Part shown: piece after piece, positions 1-7,343 of the stretch
Layout of the letters: each line of letters begins with the position of its first letter
How positions within the stretch are numbered: position 1 is the stretch's first letter
Origin: an uncultured Eubacteriales bacterium
GTDB lineage: Bacteria > Bacillota > Clostridia > Oscillospirales > CAG-272
Direction of reading: 5' to 3'
NCBI GenBank assembly: GCA_934401725.1
Contig: CAKRSS010000045.1
Coordinates: 1 to 16,052, forward strand
Length of the DNA stretch: 16,052 nt
Made by a program: the position numbers and the translations under genes
Notes under the pieces: model-generated
Databases searched by the model: none
Told to the model about the DNA's origin: nothing
Seen by the model: only the letters and a program-made list of their open reading frames with translations

Positions 1-230
1 CGACTCTTTTGAAGATAATTATGCCTTCGGCATAATTATCTTGCTCTTTCTCTGCTCGCGGCAGAAAAGTACAGTTAGAACACGTCCCGCCGACGTTCGG
101 CGAGTACACTTCTCCACCGTCGGTGGCCTCCACGGCGAGAGCCCTGCCAAAACTAAAGAACTCTTTTTATATAAAGCGCTTTTCGCTGACGTTATGGCGA
201 CCACCCGCCAAGGATAAAGAACTATTTATC
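1..230 (-). repeat. Composite dispersed intergenic repeat, left copy
   Basis: Read on the minus strand, this stretch has the same order of modules as the right end of the window (15708-15911). There are two copies of a GTTCTTT...CTTGGC(A/G)GG unit (about 205-228 and 147-171), then a GTCGCCGTGG-like segment, then a core that is identical over 42 bp (82-123 versus 15823-15864), then a GCAGAAAAG-rich hairpin segment ending at AAAAGAGTCG. The core holds a small palindrome, CGCCGA-CGT-TCGGCG (88-102). Short ORFs can be drawn through it but have no ribosome binding site and no protein-like composition. I read it as a non-coding dispersed repeat. Its copy number elsewhere in the genome cannot be seen from here. 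Confidence 0.75.
12..42. repeat. Perfect 14-bp hairpin inside the left repeat copy
   Basis: The arms AAGATAATTATGCC (12-25) and GGCATAATTATCTT (29-42) are perfectly complementary around a TTC loop. The segment is AT-rich, unlike the GC-rich repeat around it. It sits where the right copy of the repeat has one arm of a different hairpin (GTACTTTTCTGC / GCAGAAAAGTAC, 15873-15901). This looks like replacement or insertion of a small palindromic unit into the repeat. Confidence 0.7.
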
Positions 231-268
231 AAAAAAACGGCCCCCGCAGGCTACACCTGCGGGAACCG
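231..268 (-). terminator. Intrinsic terminator of the isomerase/epimerase gene
   Basis: On the minus strand a GC-rich stem (CCCGCAGG 243-250 with CCTGCGGG 256-263, extended by CGG/CCG outside a two-base mismatch) is followed directly by seven T residues (complement of 231-237). It lies 27 bp beyond the stop codon of the gene at 295-1263. Confidence 0.85.
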
Positions 269-294
269 CAAAAATTCAATTTAACTCCGTGCCG

Positions 295-1263
295 TCACGC
301 CCAACTCATCGTCGTGGGCTTTTCCTCAAAAATAGTGACGCCGCGCAGGAAGGCGATGGCCTTGCTCAGCCCCTCGTCGATTGTCATGACGCTGTCCTCG
401 TGCTCGATGGAGAGCACCTTGTCGTAACCGCACAGGCGGAGATTGCTGATGAGGTCGCGCCAGTAGGTCTCGCCGTTGCCGTAGCCGACGGTGCGGAAAA
501 TCCACGAACGATGCAGCTCGTCGCTGTAATGCTTGGTGTCGAGCACGCCGTTTCTCGCCTTGTTGTAGACGTCAATCTTGGTGTCCTTGGCGTGGACGTG
601 GTAAATCATGCCGGCCAGCTCGCGGATGGCAGCGACGGGATCCATCCCCTGCCAGATGAGGTGGGACGGGTCAAAGTTTGCGCCGATGACATCGCCGACG
701 GCGGCGCGCAGCCGCTTGAGCGTCTCGGGATTGTAGACGCAGAAGCCCTGGTGCATCTCGAAGGCGATGTGAGTCACCTTGTGCTCGAGCGCAAATGCGG
801 CCATCTTCTTCCAATAGGGGATGAGAACCTCGTTCCACTGCCAGTCAAGGATGTGGAGGTAGTCCTCGGGCCAGGGGCATGTGACCCAGTTGGGGTACTT
901 GGAGCCCTCGGAGTCGCCGGGGCAGCCGGAGAATCCGATGATGGTGTCGATACCGAGCTTCTCGGCGAGCAGGATGGCGTTGACGAAATCGTCGTGATAC
1001 GACTTCGCGACGGTCTTGTCGGGATGGACGGGGTTGCCGTGGCAGGCGAGTGCGCAGATCTCGACGTCATATTTCTTGAATGTGTTGACAAATTCGTTGT
1101 ACTTTGCCTCGTCGGCCAGCAGCTCTGCCGGGTTGCAGTGAGCCTTGCCGGGGTAACCGCCCGCGCCGATTTCGACGGTGTGTATTCCCTTCCCGGTCAG
1201 GATTTTGAGGGTTTCGTCAAGGGGCTTGGCTCCGTAGAGGTTCGCAAGAACGCTAAGCTTCAT
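295..1263 (-). CDS. Sugar phosphate isomerase/epimerase family protein (xylose isomerase-like TIM barrel)
   Basis: This 322-residue protein looks like a complete single-domain TIM barrel of the AP_endonuc_2 / xylose isomerase-like superfamily. Members are cytosolic, divalent-metal-dependent enzymes that isomerise or epimerise sugars, sugar phosphates or inositol derivatives. The family's metal ligands can be placed at E169 (in AFEMHQG), D198 (ANFDPSHL, with H201 next to it), H224 (YHVHAKDT) and E287 (LSIEHEDS). The N-terminal strand begins MKLSVLAN, with the usual second strand HTVEIGAGGY at 28-37. The ATG start has an AAAGGA ribosome binding site about 8 nt upstream. The gene is monocistronic, with its own promoter (1334-1362) and terminator (231-268). 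No sugar kinase, transporter or Gfo/Idh dehydrogenase is adjacent, so the substrate cannot be inferred. The family call is firm; the exact reaction is unknown. Confidence 0.88.
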   Translation of the reverse strand: MKLSVLANLYGAKPLDETLKILTGKGIHTVEIGAGGYPGKAHCNPAELLADEAKYNEFVNTFKKYDVEICALACHGNPVHPDKTVAKSYHDDFVNAILLAEKLGIDTIIGFSGCPGDSEGSKYPNWVTCPWPEDYLHILDWQWNEVLIPYWKKMAAFALEHKVTHIAFEMHQGFCVYNPETLKRLRAAVGDVIGANFDPSHLIWQGMDPVAAIRELAGMIYHVHAKDTKIDVYNKARNGVLDTKHYSDELHRSWIFRTVGYGNGETYWRDLISNLRLCGYDKVLSIEHEDSVMTIDEGLSKAIAFLRGVTIFEEKPTTMSWA

Positions 1264-1333
1264 GTTTATTTCCTTTCTGTCGCCGTGGCGACGCGCGGCG
1301 GGGCCGCGCTCTCAAATTATCTTTCTGAATAAT

Positions 1334-1362
1334 ATGATACATCTTTCCCGCGAAATTTTCAA
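1334..1362 (-). promoter_or_regulatory. Sigma-A type promoter of the isomerase/epimerase gene
   Basis: On the minus strand: TTGAAA (1357-1362), a 17-bp spacer, then TATCAT (1334-1339). The start codon at 1263 is about 65 nt past the predicted transcription start. The leader contains GC-rich inverted sequence around 1280-1305 (GCCGTGGCGAC, CGCGGCGGGGCCGCG) that could fold. Confidence 0.75.
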
Positions 1363-1464
1363 GTGATTTTTGTCCGCGGCCGAATTTATCGTCCTGTTGC
1401 ACAAATATACGGGCGAAATATTGGGCATAACGCACAGAGCCTAACCACAGCGAAACCCACAGCA

Positions 1465-1740
1465 AGGCGAGCGGCGAGGCGAGCGGCGAGGCGAGAGGCA
1501 AGGCGAGCGGCAAGGCGCGCGGCGAGGCGAGCGGCGAGGCGAGCGGCGAGGCGAGAGGCAAGGCGAGCGGCAAGGCGAGCAGCAAGGCGAGCAGCGAGGC
1601 GGGCGGCAAGGCGAGCGGCAAGGCGAGCGGCGAGGCGGGCAGCGAGGCGAGCGGCAAGGCGAGCGGCGAAGCGAGCGGCGAAGCGAGCGGCGAGGCGAGC
1701 GGCGAGGCGGGCGGCAAGGCGAGCGGCGAGGCGGGCGGAG
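1465..1740. repeat. 12-bp minisatellite, 23 tandem units
   Basis: There are exactly 23 consecutive 12-bp units with consensus AGGCGAGCGGCG, without any indel from 1465 to 1740. Variation is confined to a few positions (A/C/G at unit position 6, C/A at 8, G/A at 9, G/A at 12). A 48-bp block of four units (1465-1512) recurs exactly at 1525-1572, which shows higher-order duplication. Because 12 is divisible by three, several frames stay open and would encode tetrapeptide repeats (Ala-Arg-rich, or Leu-Ala-Ala-Arg on the other strand). I see no convincing start, ribosome binding site or non-repeat domain, so I treat it as non-coding. It lies between the terminator of the surface protein gene (1804-1844) and the promoter of the isomerase gene. 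I see no other feature in 1363-1803. Confidence 0.93.
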
Positions 1741-1803
1741 AAGCACACAATGAGACACACCGCGCGCTCCTGTCGGACGCCACACAAAGCGCCTCCAAAA
1801 GCT

Positions 1804-1844
1804 GAAAAAAACACAGCGGCCGGGCTTGCGCCCGGTCGCTGTGT
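1804..1844 (-). terminator. Intrinsic terminator of the first GLUG surface protein gene
   Basis: A 15-bp stem (1811-1825 with 1830-1844, one G-T wobble, TTGC loop) is followed on the minus strand by a run of T residues (complement of 1805-1810). It begins 16 bp beyond the stop codon of the gene at 1861-4263. The CCGGGC-TTGC-GCCCGG core is identical to the terminator at 4628-4655. Confidence 0.9.
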
Positions 1845-1860
1845 TTATTTGGATGTCAGA

Positions 1861-4263
1861 TTAGTTTCTGACCTTTCTCTTCTTGGAGATAGCCAGGCCT
1901 GCGAGAGCGACAGCAGACACGCCGAGAGCGACAACTACGTAAACGGTAGCGTCACCGGTAGCAGGAGTGATGTCGGGGTTCATTTCGAACAGCAGGTTGG
2001 TGTATGCACCGGAAATCTCAACAACCTTCGCATGGGTTGCATCCGTGGTGGGATACTTGTCAACGACGAAGATGGTGGACATCAGGTTCTGGAAGAAGAC
2101 GTGCTCGCCGATAGCCTGGTTCAGAGCGTAAGTGACAGCACCGGAGGTGAAGTCAGACTTAACGGTCTTAGGCATGGTGTCGGAAGCACCGCCGATAACG
2201 TTGAACGCATTGCAGAGACCCTGGACGTAGTCAATGTAACGCTCCTCGGCAACGCCGTTGGCGTCAACGGGCTGCTCGATAACGTTGGTTGCGAGGTCAG
2301 CGGGCTTGCAAGCAGCATTGTTGTTGTTCCAGTAGAGAGCGCGAACACCGATCGGGTGATTGTAAACAGTCACGTTGGTCAGCGCGCTCATCGGGAACAC
2401 CTGGCAGAGCTTACCGTCGATGGTGACAACGGGCTCAGTGGTGCCGGTGATGGAGATAGCAGCCTTCTTACCGGTATTGTTGTACATACCGTAGGTAACG
2501 CCGTTGAACTCGAAGGAGACGTACGCCTTAGCAGCAACGGTTGTGCCGTTGGTCACAGCGGTGAACGCCTGGGTAGGAGTAAGGGTAACAGTGCTGCCGG
2601 AGATGGCAACAGTGCCCTTTGCGGGAGCGAAGAAATAGTAGTTGTCAGCGCCATCGGTGAAGGTGTACTGAACCTGAGTGGATACAGCTCCACCATTTGC
2701 AACAGCAGTAGCAGCAGTGGTGTTGTAGATCTGGCCTGCAACGATGTTGTACTTAGCATTGCAGGAGTAGCCGTTTACATAGCCAACGAGACCGGCAACC
2801 CACTTGGTGCCTGTGATGTTACCGGTGGTAACACAATACTGAATGTCGAAGCCATAGCCGGGAACACCGAAGTCACCGCTGTTGGGGCCGCCGAGGCAGT
2901 AGCCGAAGATACCAGCAGCATTGTCGCTGGCGCCATTAGCAGTAATGTTACCGCCATTGAAGCACTTGTAAGCGACAGTATGCTTATTCTGGTTCTGAGC
3001 GTTGGCGCAGATACCGGCCGCCTTTGCATCGCCGTCAGTGCTGGCAGAAATGTTACCGGTATTGATGCAGTTGACGAACTTCATAGTGCCGTTTGCGTAG
3101 ATGGTGGCAGCTATGCCTGCTGCGCTTGCACCCTTACCGCCAACGAGACCGTCACAGCTGATGTTACCGTTGTTAACGCAGTTCTCGTAAATAACAGTTG
3201 TTGTCGCCTTTCTGCTCTGGCCGCTGATGCCGCCAAAGTTACCGGAAGCCTGCTTGGAAGCAGCAGAAATATTACCGTTGTTGACGCAGTTTCTGTAAAT
3301 AATCTCGGCAACGTCGCCCTGGTAACCGCAGATACCACCGATCTGAGCCGTCTTGTAGGGGTTGGTTCCATCGGGATCGAGTTTGGTGCAGGACTGATAC
3401 AGGTCAGCGTTGTTGGTGCAGTTCTCAATAAGGAACTTTGCAGCGGCGTAACCATTAGCGCCGATACGACCGATAACACCGCCGCAGTAGTTGTAGATAG
3501 CCTGAACGGCGCCGTTGTTGACGCAGTTGGTAATCTTTGCGGAGGTATCTATGTTACCTGCAATACCGCCGGGACGACCGTCAGCATTGATGGTACCGTA
3601 GTTGACACAGTTATCCATGAGCAACTGGTACTCAGAGTTAGCCTTAACGCCACGGAAGGTAGCGATAATTCCGCCGGAGTCCATGTTGGATGTGGTGTTA
3701 ATCTCGGTGGTGATGTTACCATAGTTTGCGCAGTTGGTGATAGTGAGAATGAACTCGGAGCTATCGCAGCCGCGACCAACGATACCGCCCATACCGCAGG
3801 CCTTGGAGGTCATAGCGGCCTTGTTGCAGACGTTGTCAAACGTAGCATTGGCAGTGGTAGCGGCGTAGTGAGCCACAACGCCGGTCACACTGGAGCCGAT
3901 ATTGCCCTGCTGATCCGCACCGATAGTAACAGCGCCGGAAACAGTGAGGTTCTTAACGGTACCATTGACCTTGTCGAACAGAGTGGTGCTTGTGGTAATA
4001 GTGTGACCGTTACCGTCGAAAACGCCGGTAAAGTCGTTGGTGTAGGTTTCGGAAACCGTGATGTCAGCAGCCAGATAATACTTTCCGGCGGCGTCCATCT
4101 TAGCGAATTCCTCTGCTGTGGAAACAGCAGTTCCCTCGGGCTTGTAATCTGCCGCGACGGAGCCGACAGCGCCTTCCTCAGCCGCAGAAGCGGTGATGGG
4201 AGCAAGCACGGTCATGCTCATGATCATGGTCAGAGCAAGCAGGATAAGTAATGCCTTTTTCAT
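1861..4263 (-). CDS. Secreted, wall-anchored GLUG-repeat surface protein (paralogue 1)
   Basis: This is an 800-residue secreted protein. Residues 1-28 are a Sec signal peptide (MKK, hydrophobic core, ASA-A cleavage region). Residues about 40-115 form the usual head of GLUG proteins (AEEFAKMDAAGKYYLAADI, then FDGNGHTI and GTVKNLTVSG). Residues about 140-530 hold at least nine degenerate repeats built on NCxNxGxI followed by a GGIxG turn, as in right-handed beta-helix or GLUG repeats. A C-terminal region shared with the neighbouring paralogue includes RALYWNNNN and THAKVVE. The protein ends with TPATG at 766-770, a hydrophobic segment and a KKRK tail, which is a sortase-type sorting signal with a non-LPXTG motif. 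The start has AAAGGAG 6-8 nt upstream. Adhesion or matrix interaction is the likely role, but the ligand is unknown. No sortase gene is in the window. Confidence 0.88.
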   Translation of the reverse strand: MKKALLILLALTMIMSMTVLAPITASAAEEGAVGSVAADYKPEGTAVSTAEEFAKMDAAGKYYLAADITVSETYTNDFTGVFDGNGHTITTSTTLFDKVNGTVKNLTVSGAVTIGADQQGNIGSSVTGVVAHYAATTANATFDNVCNKAAMTSKACGMGGIVGRGCDSSEFILTITNCANYGNITTEINTTSNMDSGGIIATFRGVKANSEYQLLMDNCVNYGTINADGRPGGIAGNIDTSAKITNCVNNGAVQAIYNYCGGVIGRIGANGYAAAKFLIENCTNNADLYQSCTKLDPDGTNPYKTAQIGGICGYQGDVAEIIYRNCVNNGNISAASKQASGNFGGISGQSRKATTTVIYENCVNNGNISCDGLVGGKGASAAGIAATIYANGTMKFVNCINTGNISASTDGDAKAAGICANAQNQNKHTVAYKCFNGGNITANGASDNAAGIFGYCLGGPNSGDFGVPGYGFDIQYCVTTGNITGTKWVAGLVGYVNGYSCNAKYNIVAGQIYNTTAATAVANGGAVSTQVQYTFTDGADNYYFFAPAKGTVAISGSTVTLTPTQAFTAVTNGTTVAAKAYVSFEFNGVTYGMYNNTGKKAAISITGTTEPVVTIDGKLCQVFPMSALTNVTVYNHPIGVRALYWNNNNAACKPADLATNVIEQPVDANGVAEERYIDYVQGLCNAFNVIGGASDTMPKTVKSDFTSGAVTYALNQAIGEHVFFQNLMSTIFVVDKYPTTDATHAKVVEISGAYTNLLFEMNPDITPATGDATVYVVVALGVSAVALAGLAISKKRKVRN

Positions 4264-4351
4264 GTTGTTCTCCTTTTTTGATATGTTTAATTATTAATAT
4301 AATAAAACATTCATTTCGGCCGATGGACCCTCCACCGACTATGTCTCTTAG

Positions 4352-4380
4352 ATTATAAATAAAAACCGCGCATTTGTCAA
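4352..4380 (-). promoter_or_regulatory. Consensus sigma-A promoter of surface protein paralogue 1
   Basis: On the minus strand: TTGACA (4375-4380), exactly 17 bp, then TATAAT (4352-4357), a perfect match to consensus at both hexamers. The predicted 5' leader is about 82 nt, ending in the AAAAAAGGAG ribosome binding site just before the ATG at 4263. Confidence 0.9.
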
Positions 4381-4549
4381 CACCTTTATGCAAATAATCG
4401 GCGATTGACTGTAATTTTTTTCGGCAAATTTACTTTTTAGCGGCTGTTTATTCACAATTCAGACATTTTCGCGTTCACATTTCTGTGAAATTTCCGTCAC
4501 GCGGTCTAAAGACGGGCTTCACAATGCGTGCAAACGCTCCATTGGCCAT

Positions 4550-4578
4550 ATTATACCATGCTCATTCCCGCTTGTCAA
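4550..4578 (-). promoter_or_regulatory. Second consensus sigma-A promoter in the same intergenic region
   Basis: On the minus strand: TTGACA (4573-4578), exactly 17 bp, then TATAAT (4550-4555), again a perfect consensus. It is about 200 bp upstream of the promoter at 4352-4380 and about 280 nt from the ATG at 4263. I see no terminator between the two promoters. It is either a distal tandem promoter giving a long leader, or the promoter of a small RNA. The stretch 4381-4543 contains a TTCACA-GAAA-TGTGAA hairpin (4474-4489) and a GCGT-ACGC mini-hairpin (4526-4537), and no gene I would call. Confidence 0.8.
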
Positions 4579-4627
4579 TAGGTTTTTCAAAAAATGTGTA
4601 CGAATTGTTAACAAAAAATGAATCAAT

Positions 4628-4655
4628 AAAAAACAACCGGGCTTGCGCCCGGTTG
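4628..4655 (-). terminator. Intrinsic terminator of the second GLUG surface protein gene
   Basis: A 9-bp perfect stem (CAACCGGGC 4634-4642 with GCCCGGTTG 4647-4655, TTGC loop) is followed on the minus strand by six T residues. It lies 22 bp past the stop at 4678. Its core and the flanking TCAGATTAGT-TCTGAC context match the terminator of paralogue 1. Confidence 0.9.
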
Positions 4656-4677
4656 CTTTTATTTATTGAAGCTCAGA

Positions 4678-7146
4678 TTAGTCTCTGACCTTCTTTTTCT
4701 TTGCGATGACAAGTCCGGCCAGAGCCACGGCGGACACGCCCAGAGCGATGACTACGTAAACAGTAGCGTCACCGGTTGCGGGGGTGATGTCGGGGTTCAT
4801 TTCGAACAGCAGGTTGGTGTAGGAGCCGGCAGACTCGATAACCTTCGCGTGAGTATCCTCGGTCGTCGGGAAAGCGTCGACATCGAAGATGCTGGCAAGC
4901 AGATTCTGACGGTAGGTGTCAGTGCCGCTCAGCTTGTTGAGGGTATCGGCAACCTCTCCGGTTGCGAAACGACCGATATCGTACTTAGCGGCAGCAGCGG
5001 TGGTCATGCCGACCAAGCCGAGTGCGTTGCTGGCGCCGCTGACATAGTCGAGCCCAGCACAGTTCTCAGCAATCACGTTGAGTGACAGATCGACTGTTGA
5101 ATTCATGTTGTTGCTCCAGAACAGTGCACGGGTGTTGATGCGGTGGTCAAAAACCGGAATGTCAAGGGAATTGATCTTATCTACGTAAATTGCATTGCCG
5201 GTGCCAACGTTGACGGTTGTACCGTTTATATGGACAACGCCGTCTCCATTTGCCTTGAACAGGTACGTATCACTCCCATGTGTGAATGTGTAAATCTTAT
5301 TCTTAACGACTGTGTCTCCATCGGAAACAGCTGTGATAGCATCAACAGTGTCAATCTTAACCGTAGTTCCGGTAATGGTCGCCGTGCCGGCAAGAGGCGC
5401 ATAGAAGTAATAGTTCTTTCCGCCCTCTTCAAAGGTGTATTCGACCTGTGCCTTAACCGCGCCGTCTGACGGAACGGCAGTAGCGTCCGTTGTGCAGGTC
5501 ATTTTGCCTGCAACATAGCAGTATTTGACAGTAACTCGAGAAGAGTTAATATAAGCAAGGAGACCGCTGACAAAGCCCGAACCGGTAACATCGCCGGTGT
5601 TGAAGCAGTAATTGAAGTTGGCACCGACTTTATCGCTGCCCCAGTGATAGCCGACCAGACCGCCTGCCTGGCTGCGACCGCCGGTGACATCGCCCATATT
5701 GCCGCAGCGGGTGAACTCTGAGGTGCCCTCGGACTTAGCGTCACGGGCGACGTATGCAACTATACCGCCAACAGAAACGGTACCCGCGGTCATGTTGACG
5801 TTACCGATAATGTTACCGTAGTTGTAGCAATCGGTGAATACGCGCTTGTATCTGGTGTAGCCTGCGATACCGCCTGTGTGATTCTGCAGCCTGGCACCGC
5901 CGGCTGCGCCGCGGTTGGTGAGATCGCCCTTGTTGGTGCAGTTTATAAACTTAGCGGTTGCGTGGGACTGAACGTATGCAGCGATACCGCCGACATATGC
6001 GTTGCTTGCCCAGCCATCCGGAACATTGATGTTACCGTTGTTGACGCAGTTCTCAAACAGCATTGTGCCGTTGACGTTCTTGGTAGCGTCGTTCAGGTTG
6101 TCACCGGCCGCGAGAATGCCGCCGAACGAAGCGTTCTTGTTCTTGTAAACCGCGCTGAGGTTACCGTTGTTAACGCAGTTTCTGAAGGTCATGGACTTGG
6201 AGGGGCTGGTGTAGCCGCAGATACCTGCGACCTGAGTAGCCTTGCCGCCGTCGTAGGAAATGTCGCCATTGTTGACGCAGTTCTCAACGAGAATGGTCAT
6301 GCCCTCTGCGTTCTTGGCAGCGTCAGCCGTGCCGTTGTAGTTGTCACCCAGACGGGCAGCAATGCCGCCGGCATAGTTGTCAATAGCCTGAACAGCGCCG
6401 TTGTTGACGCAGTTCTTAATGGTAACGGAGGAATCGCAGACACCGATGATACCACCGGGACGGCCGCATGCGTTAATGGTTCCGTAGTTGACGCAGTTCT
6501 CGATGACGAGCTGCATAACGCCGGATGCATGGTTGCCGACGAAGTAGCCGAGCATACCGCCGGAGTCTCTGTTGGCAGAGCCGAAGTCGGTGGTGATGGG
6601 GGCGTAGTTCACGCAGTCCTTAATGGTGAGGACGTATGTATCGTTAGTGCCGTTGCCGCCGCGTCCGACGATACCGGCCATACCGGTTGCGAAGGAGGTC
6701 AGTGTAGCGCGGTTAGCGATATTGTAGAAGGAAGCGTCGCCGCCGTAGCATGCACGGTTTGCGACAGCAGCACCGATGTTGCCGTCAATTGTCGTTCCGG
6801 CCTCAATGCGGATTGCGCCCTCAATCTTGAGGTTGCAGACAGTACCGTTCACGGTCTGGAAGAGCGGAGCGGAGATTGTGACGGTGTGACCGTTACCGTC
6901 AAAGGTACCGGTGAACACGGTCGTATAGGTTTCGGAAAGCGTAATGTCTGCGGAAAGATAATACTTGCCGGCAGGATCCATTGCAGCAAATTCCTCTGCT
7001 GTTGCAACAGCAGTTCCTTCAGGCTTGTAGTCCGCGGCAACAGTGCCGACAGTGACCTCCTCCTCAGCGGCAGCGCCGATGGGGGCGAGAACTGCCATAC
7101 CGAGCAGCATGGACAGCACAAGCAGAAAGCTCAATGCTTTTTTCAT
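4678..7146 (-). CDS. Secreted, wall-anchored GLUG-repeat surface protein (paralogue 2)
   Basis: This 822-residue protein has the same architecture as paralogue 1. It has a Sec signal peptide at about 1-27 (cleavage near GAAA-E), then the head region (VAADYKPEGTAVATAEEF, GKYYLSADI, FDGNGHTV). About ten repeats follow with NCVNNGNI-like cores and GGIxG turns. The shared C-terminal module (RALFWSNN, QNLLASIFDVD, THAKVIE) precedes TPATG at 788-792, a hydrophobic segment and a KKKK tail. The last roughly 40 residues and the first roughly 65 are nearly the same as in paralogue 1, while the repeat region has diverged and differs in length. The ATG has AAAGGAG about 8 nt upstream. It is transcribed from its own promoter (7201-7229) and has its own terminator, so the two genes are tandem copies rather than one operon. 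A cell-wall-displayed adhesin-like role is inferred. Confidence 0.88.
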   Translation of the reverse strand: MKKALSFLLVLSMLLGMAVLAPIGAAAEEEVTVGTVAADYKPEGTAVATAEEFAAMDPAGKYYLSADITLSETYTTVFTGTFDGNGHTVTISAPLFQTVNGTVCNLKIEGAIRIEAGTTIDGNIGAAVANRACYGGDASFYNIANRATLTSFATGMAGIVGRGGNGTNDTYVLTIKDCVNYAPITTDFGSANRDSGGMLGYFVGNHASGVMQLVIENCVNYGTINACGRPGGIIGVCDSSVTIKNCVNNGAVQAIDNYAGGIAARLGDNYNGTADAAKNAEGMTILVENCVNNGDISYDGGKATQVAGICGYTSPSKSMTFRNCVNNGNLSAVYKNKNASFGGILAAGDNLNDATKNVNGTMLFENCVNNGNINVPDGWASNAYVGGIAAYVQSHATAKFINCTNKGDLTNRGAAGGARLQNHTGGIAGYTRYKRVFTDCYNYGNIIGNVNMTAGTVSVGGIVAYVARDAKSEGTSEFTRCGNMGDVTGGRSQAGGLVGYHWGSDKVGANFNYCFNTGDVTGSGFVSGLLAYINSSRVTVKYCYVAGKMTCTTDATAVPSDGAVKAQVEYTFEEGGKNYYFYAPLAGTATITGTTVKIDTVDAITAVSDGDTVVKNKIYTFTHGSDTYLFKANGDGVVHINGTTVNVGTGNAIYVDKINSLDIPVFDHRINTRALFWSNNMNSTVDLSLNVIAENCAGLDYVSGASNALGLVGMTTAAAAKYDIGRFATGEVADTLNKLSGTDTYRQNLLASIFDVDAFPTTEDTHAKVIESAGSYTNLLFEMNPDITPATGDATVYVVIALGVSAVALAGLVIAKKKKVRD

Positions 7147-7200
7147 GGTTTTTCTCCTTTTGAAATCGTTATAGGGGTCCTGATGCTTAATAGTATGTTG

Positions 7201-7229
7201 AGTATATCATATTTTCCCCATCATGTCAA
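7201..7229 (-). promoter_or_regulatory. Sigma-A promoter of surface protein paralogue 2
   Basis: On the minus strand: TTGACA (7224-7229), 17 bp, then TATACT (7201-7206). The leader to the ATG at 7146 is about 47 nt. The remaining bases up to the divergent promoter at 7344 are AT-rich. They include a TATAAT at 7308-7313 without a well-spaced -35. Confidence 0.87.
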
Positions 7230-7343
7230 CAGCAATTTTGAGAAAAGATAAAAATTCACAATTTCGTAAAATTCGTTTGCGTCGGGTGGACAATTTCAAC
7301 ATTTTATTATAATATACGCCGAAAATAATTTCACGACTGGCTA

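Noticed and set aside
1465..1740. CRISPR array
   Set aside because: The units are contiguous 12-mers without unique spacers.
1386..1814. Minus-strand frames through the 12-bp repeat (Leu-Ala-Ala-Arg and Ser-Pro-Leu-type tetrapeptide repeats)
   Set aside because: All frames stay open simply because the period is 12. No domain, no good start context, and the frame overlaps the terminator of the upstream gene.
1363..4251. A 962-codon open frame on the plus strand through the minisatellite and antisense to the first surface protein
   Set aside because: It begins in repeat DNA with no ribosome binding site and lies antisense to a gene with signal peptide, repeats and sorting signal. Its Val/Asn/Ser/Gly-rich product is a frame shadow.
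5878..7251. A long plus-strand open frame opposite the second surface protein
   Set aside because: It is antisense to a well-supported gene, runs through that gene's promoter and has no start signal.
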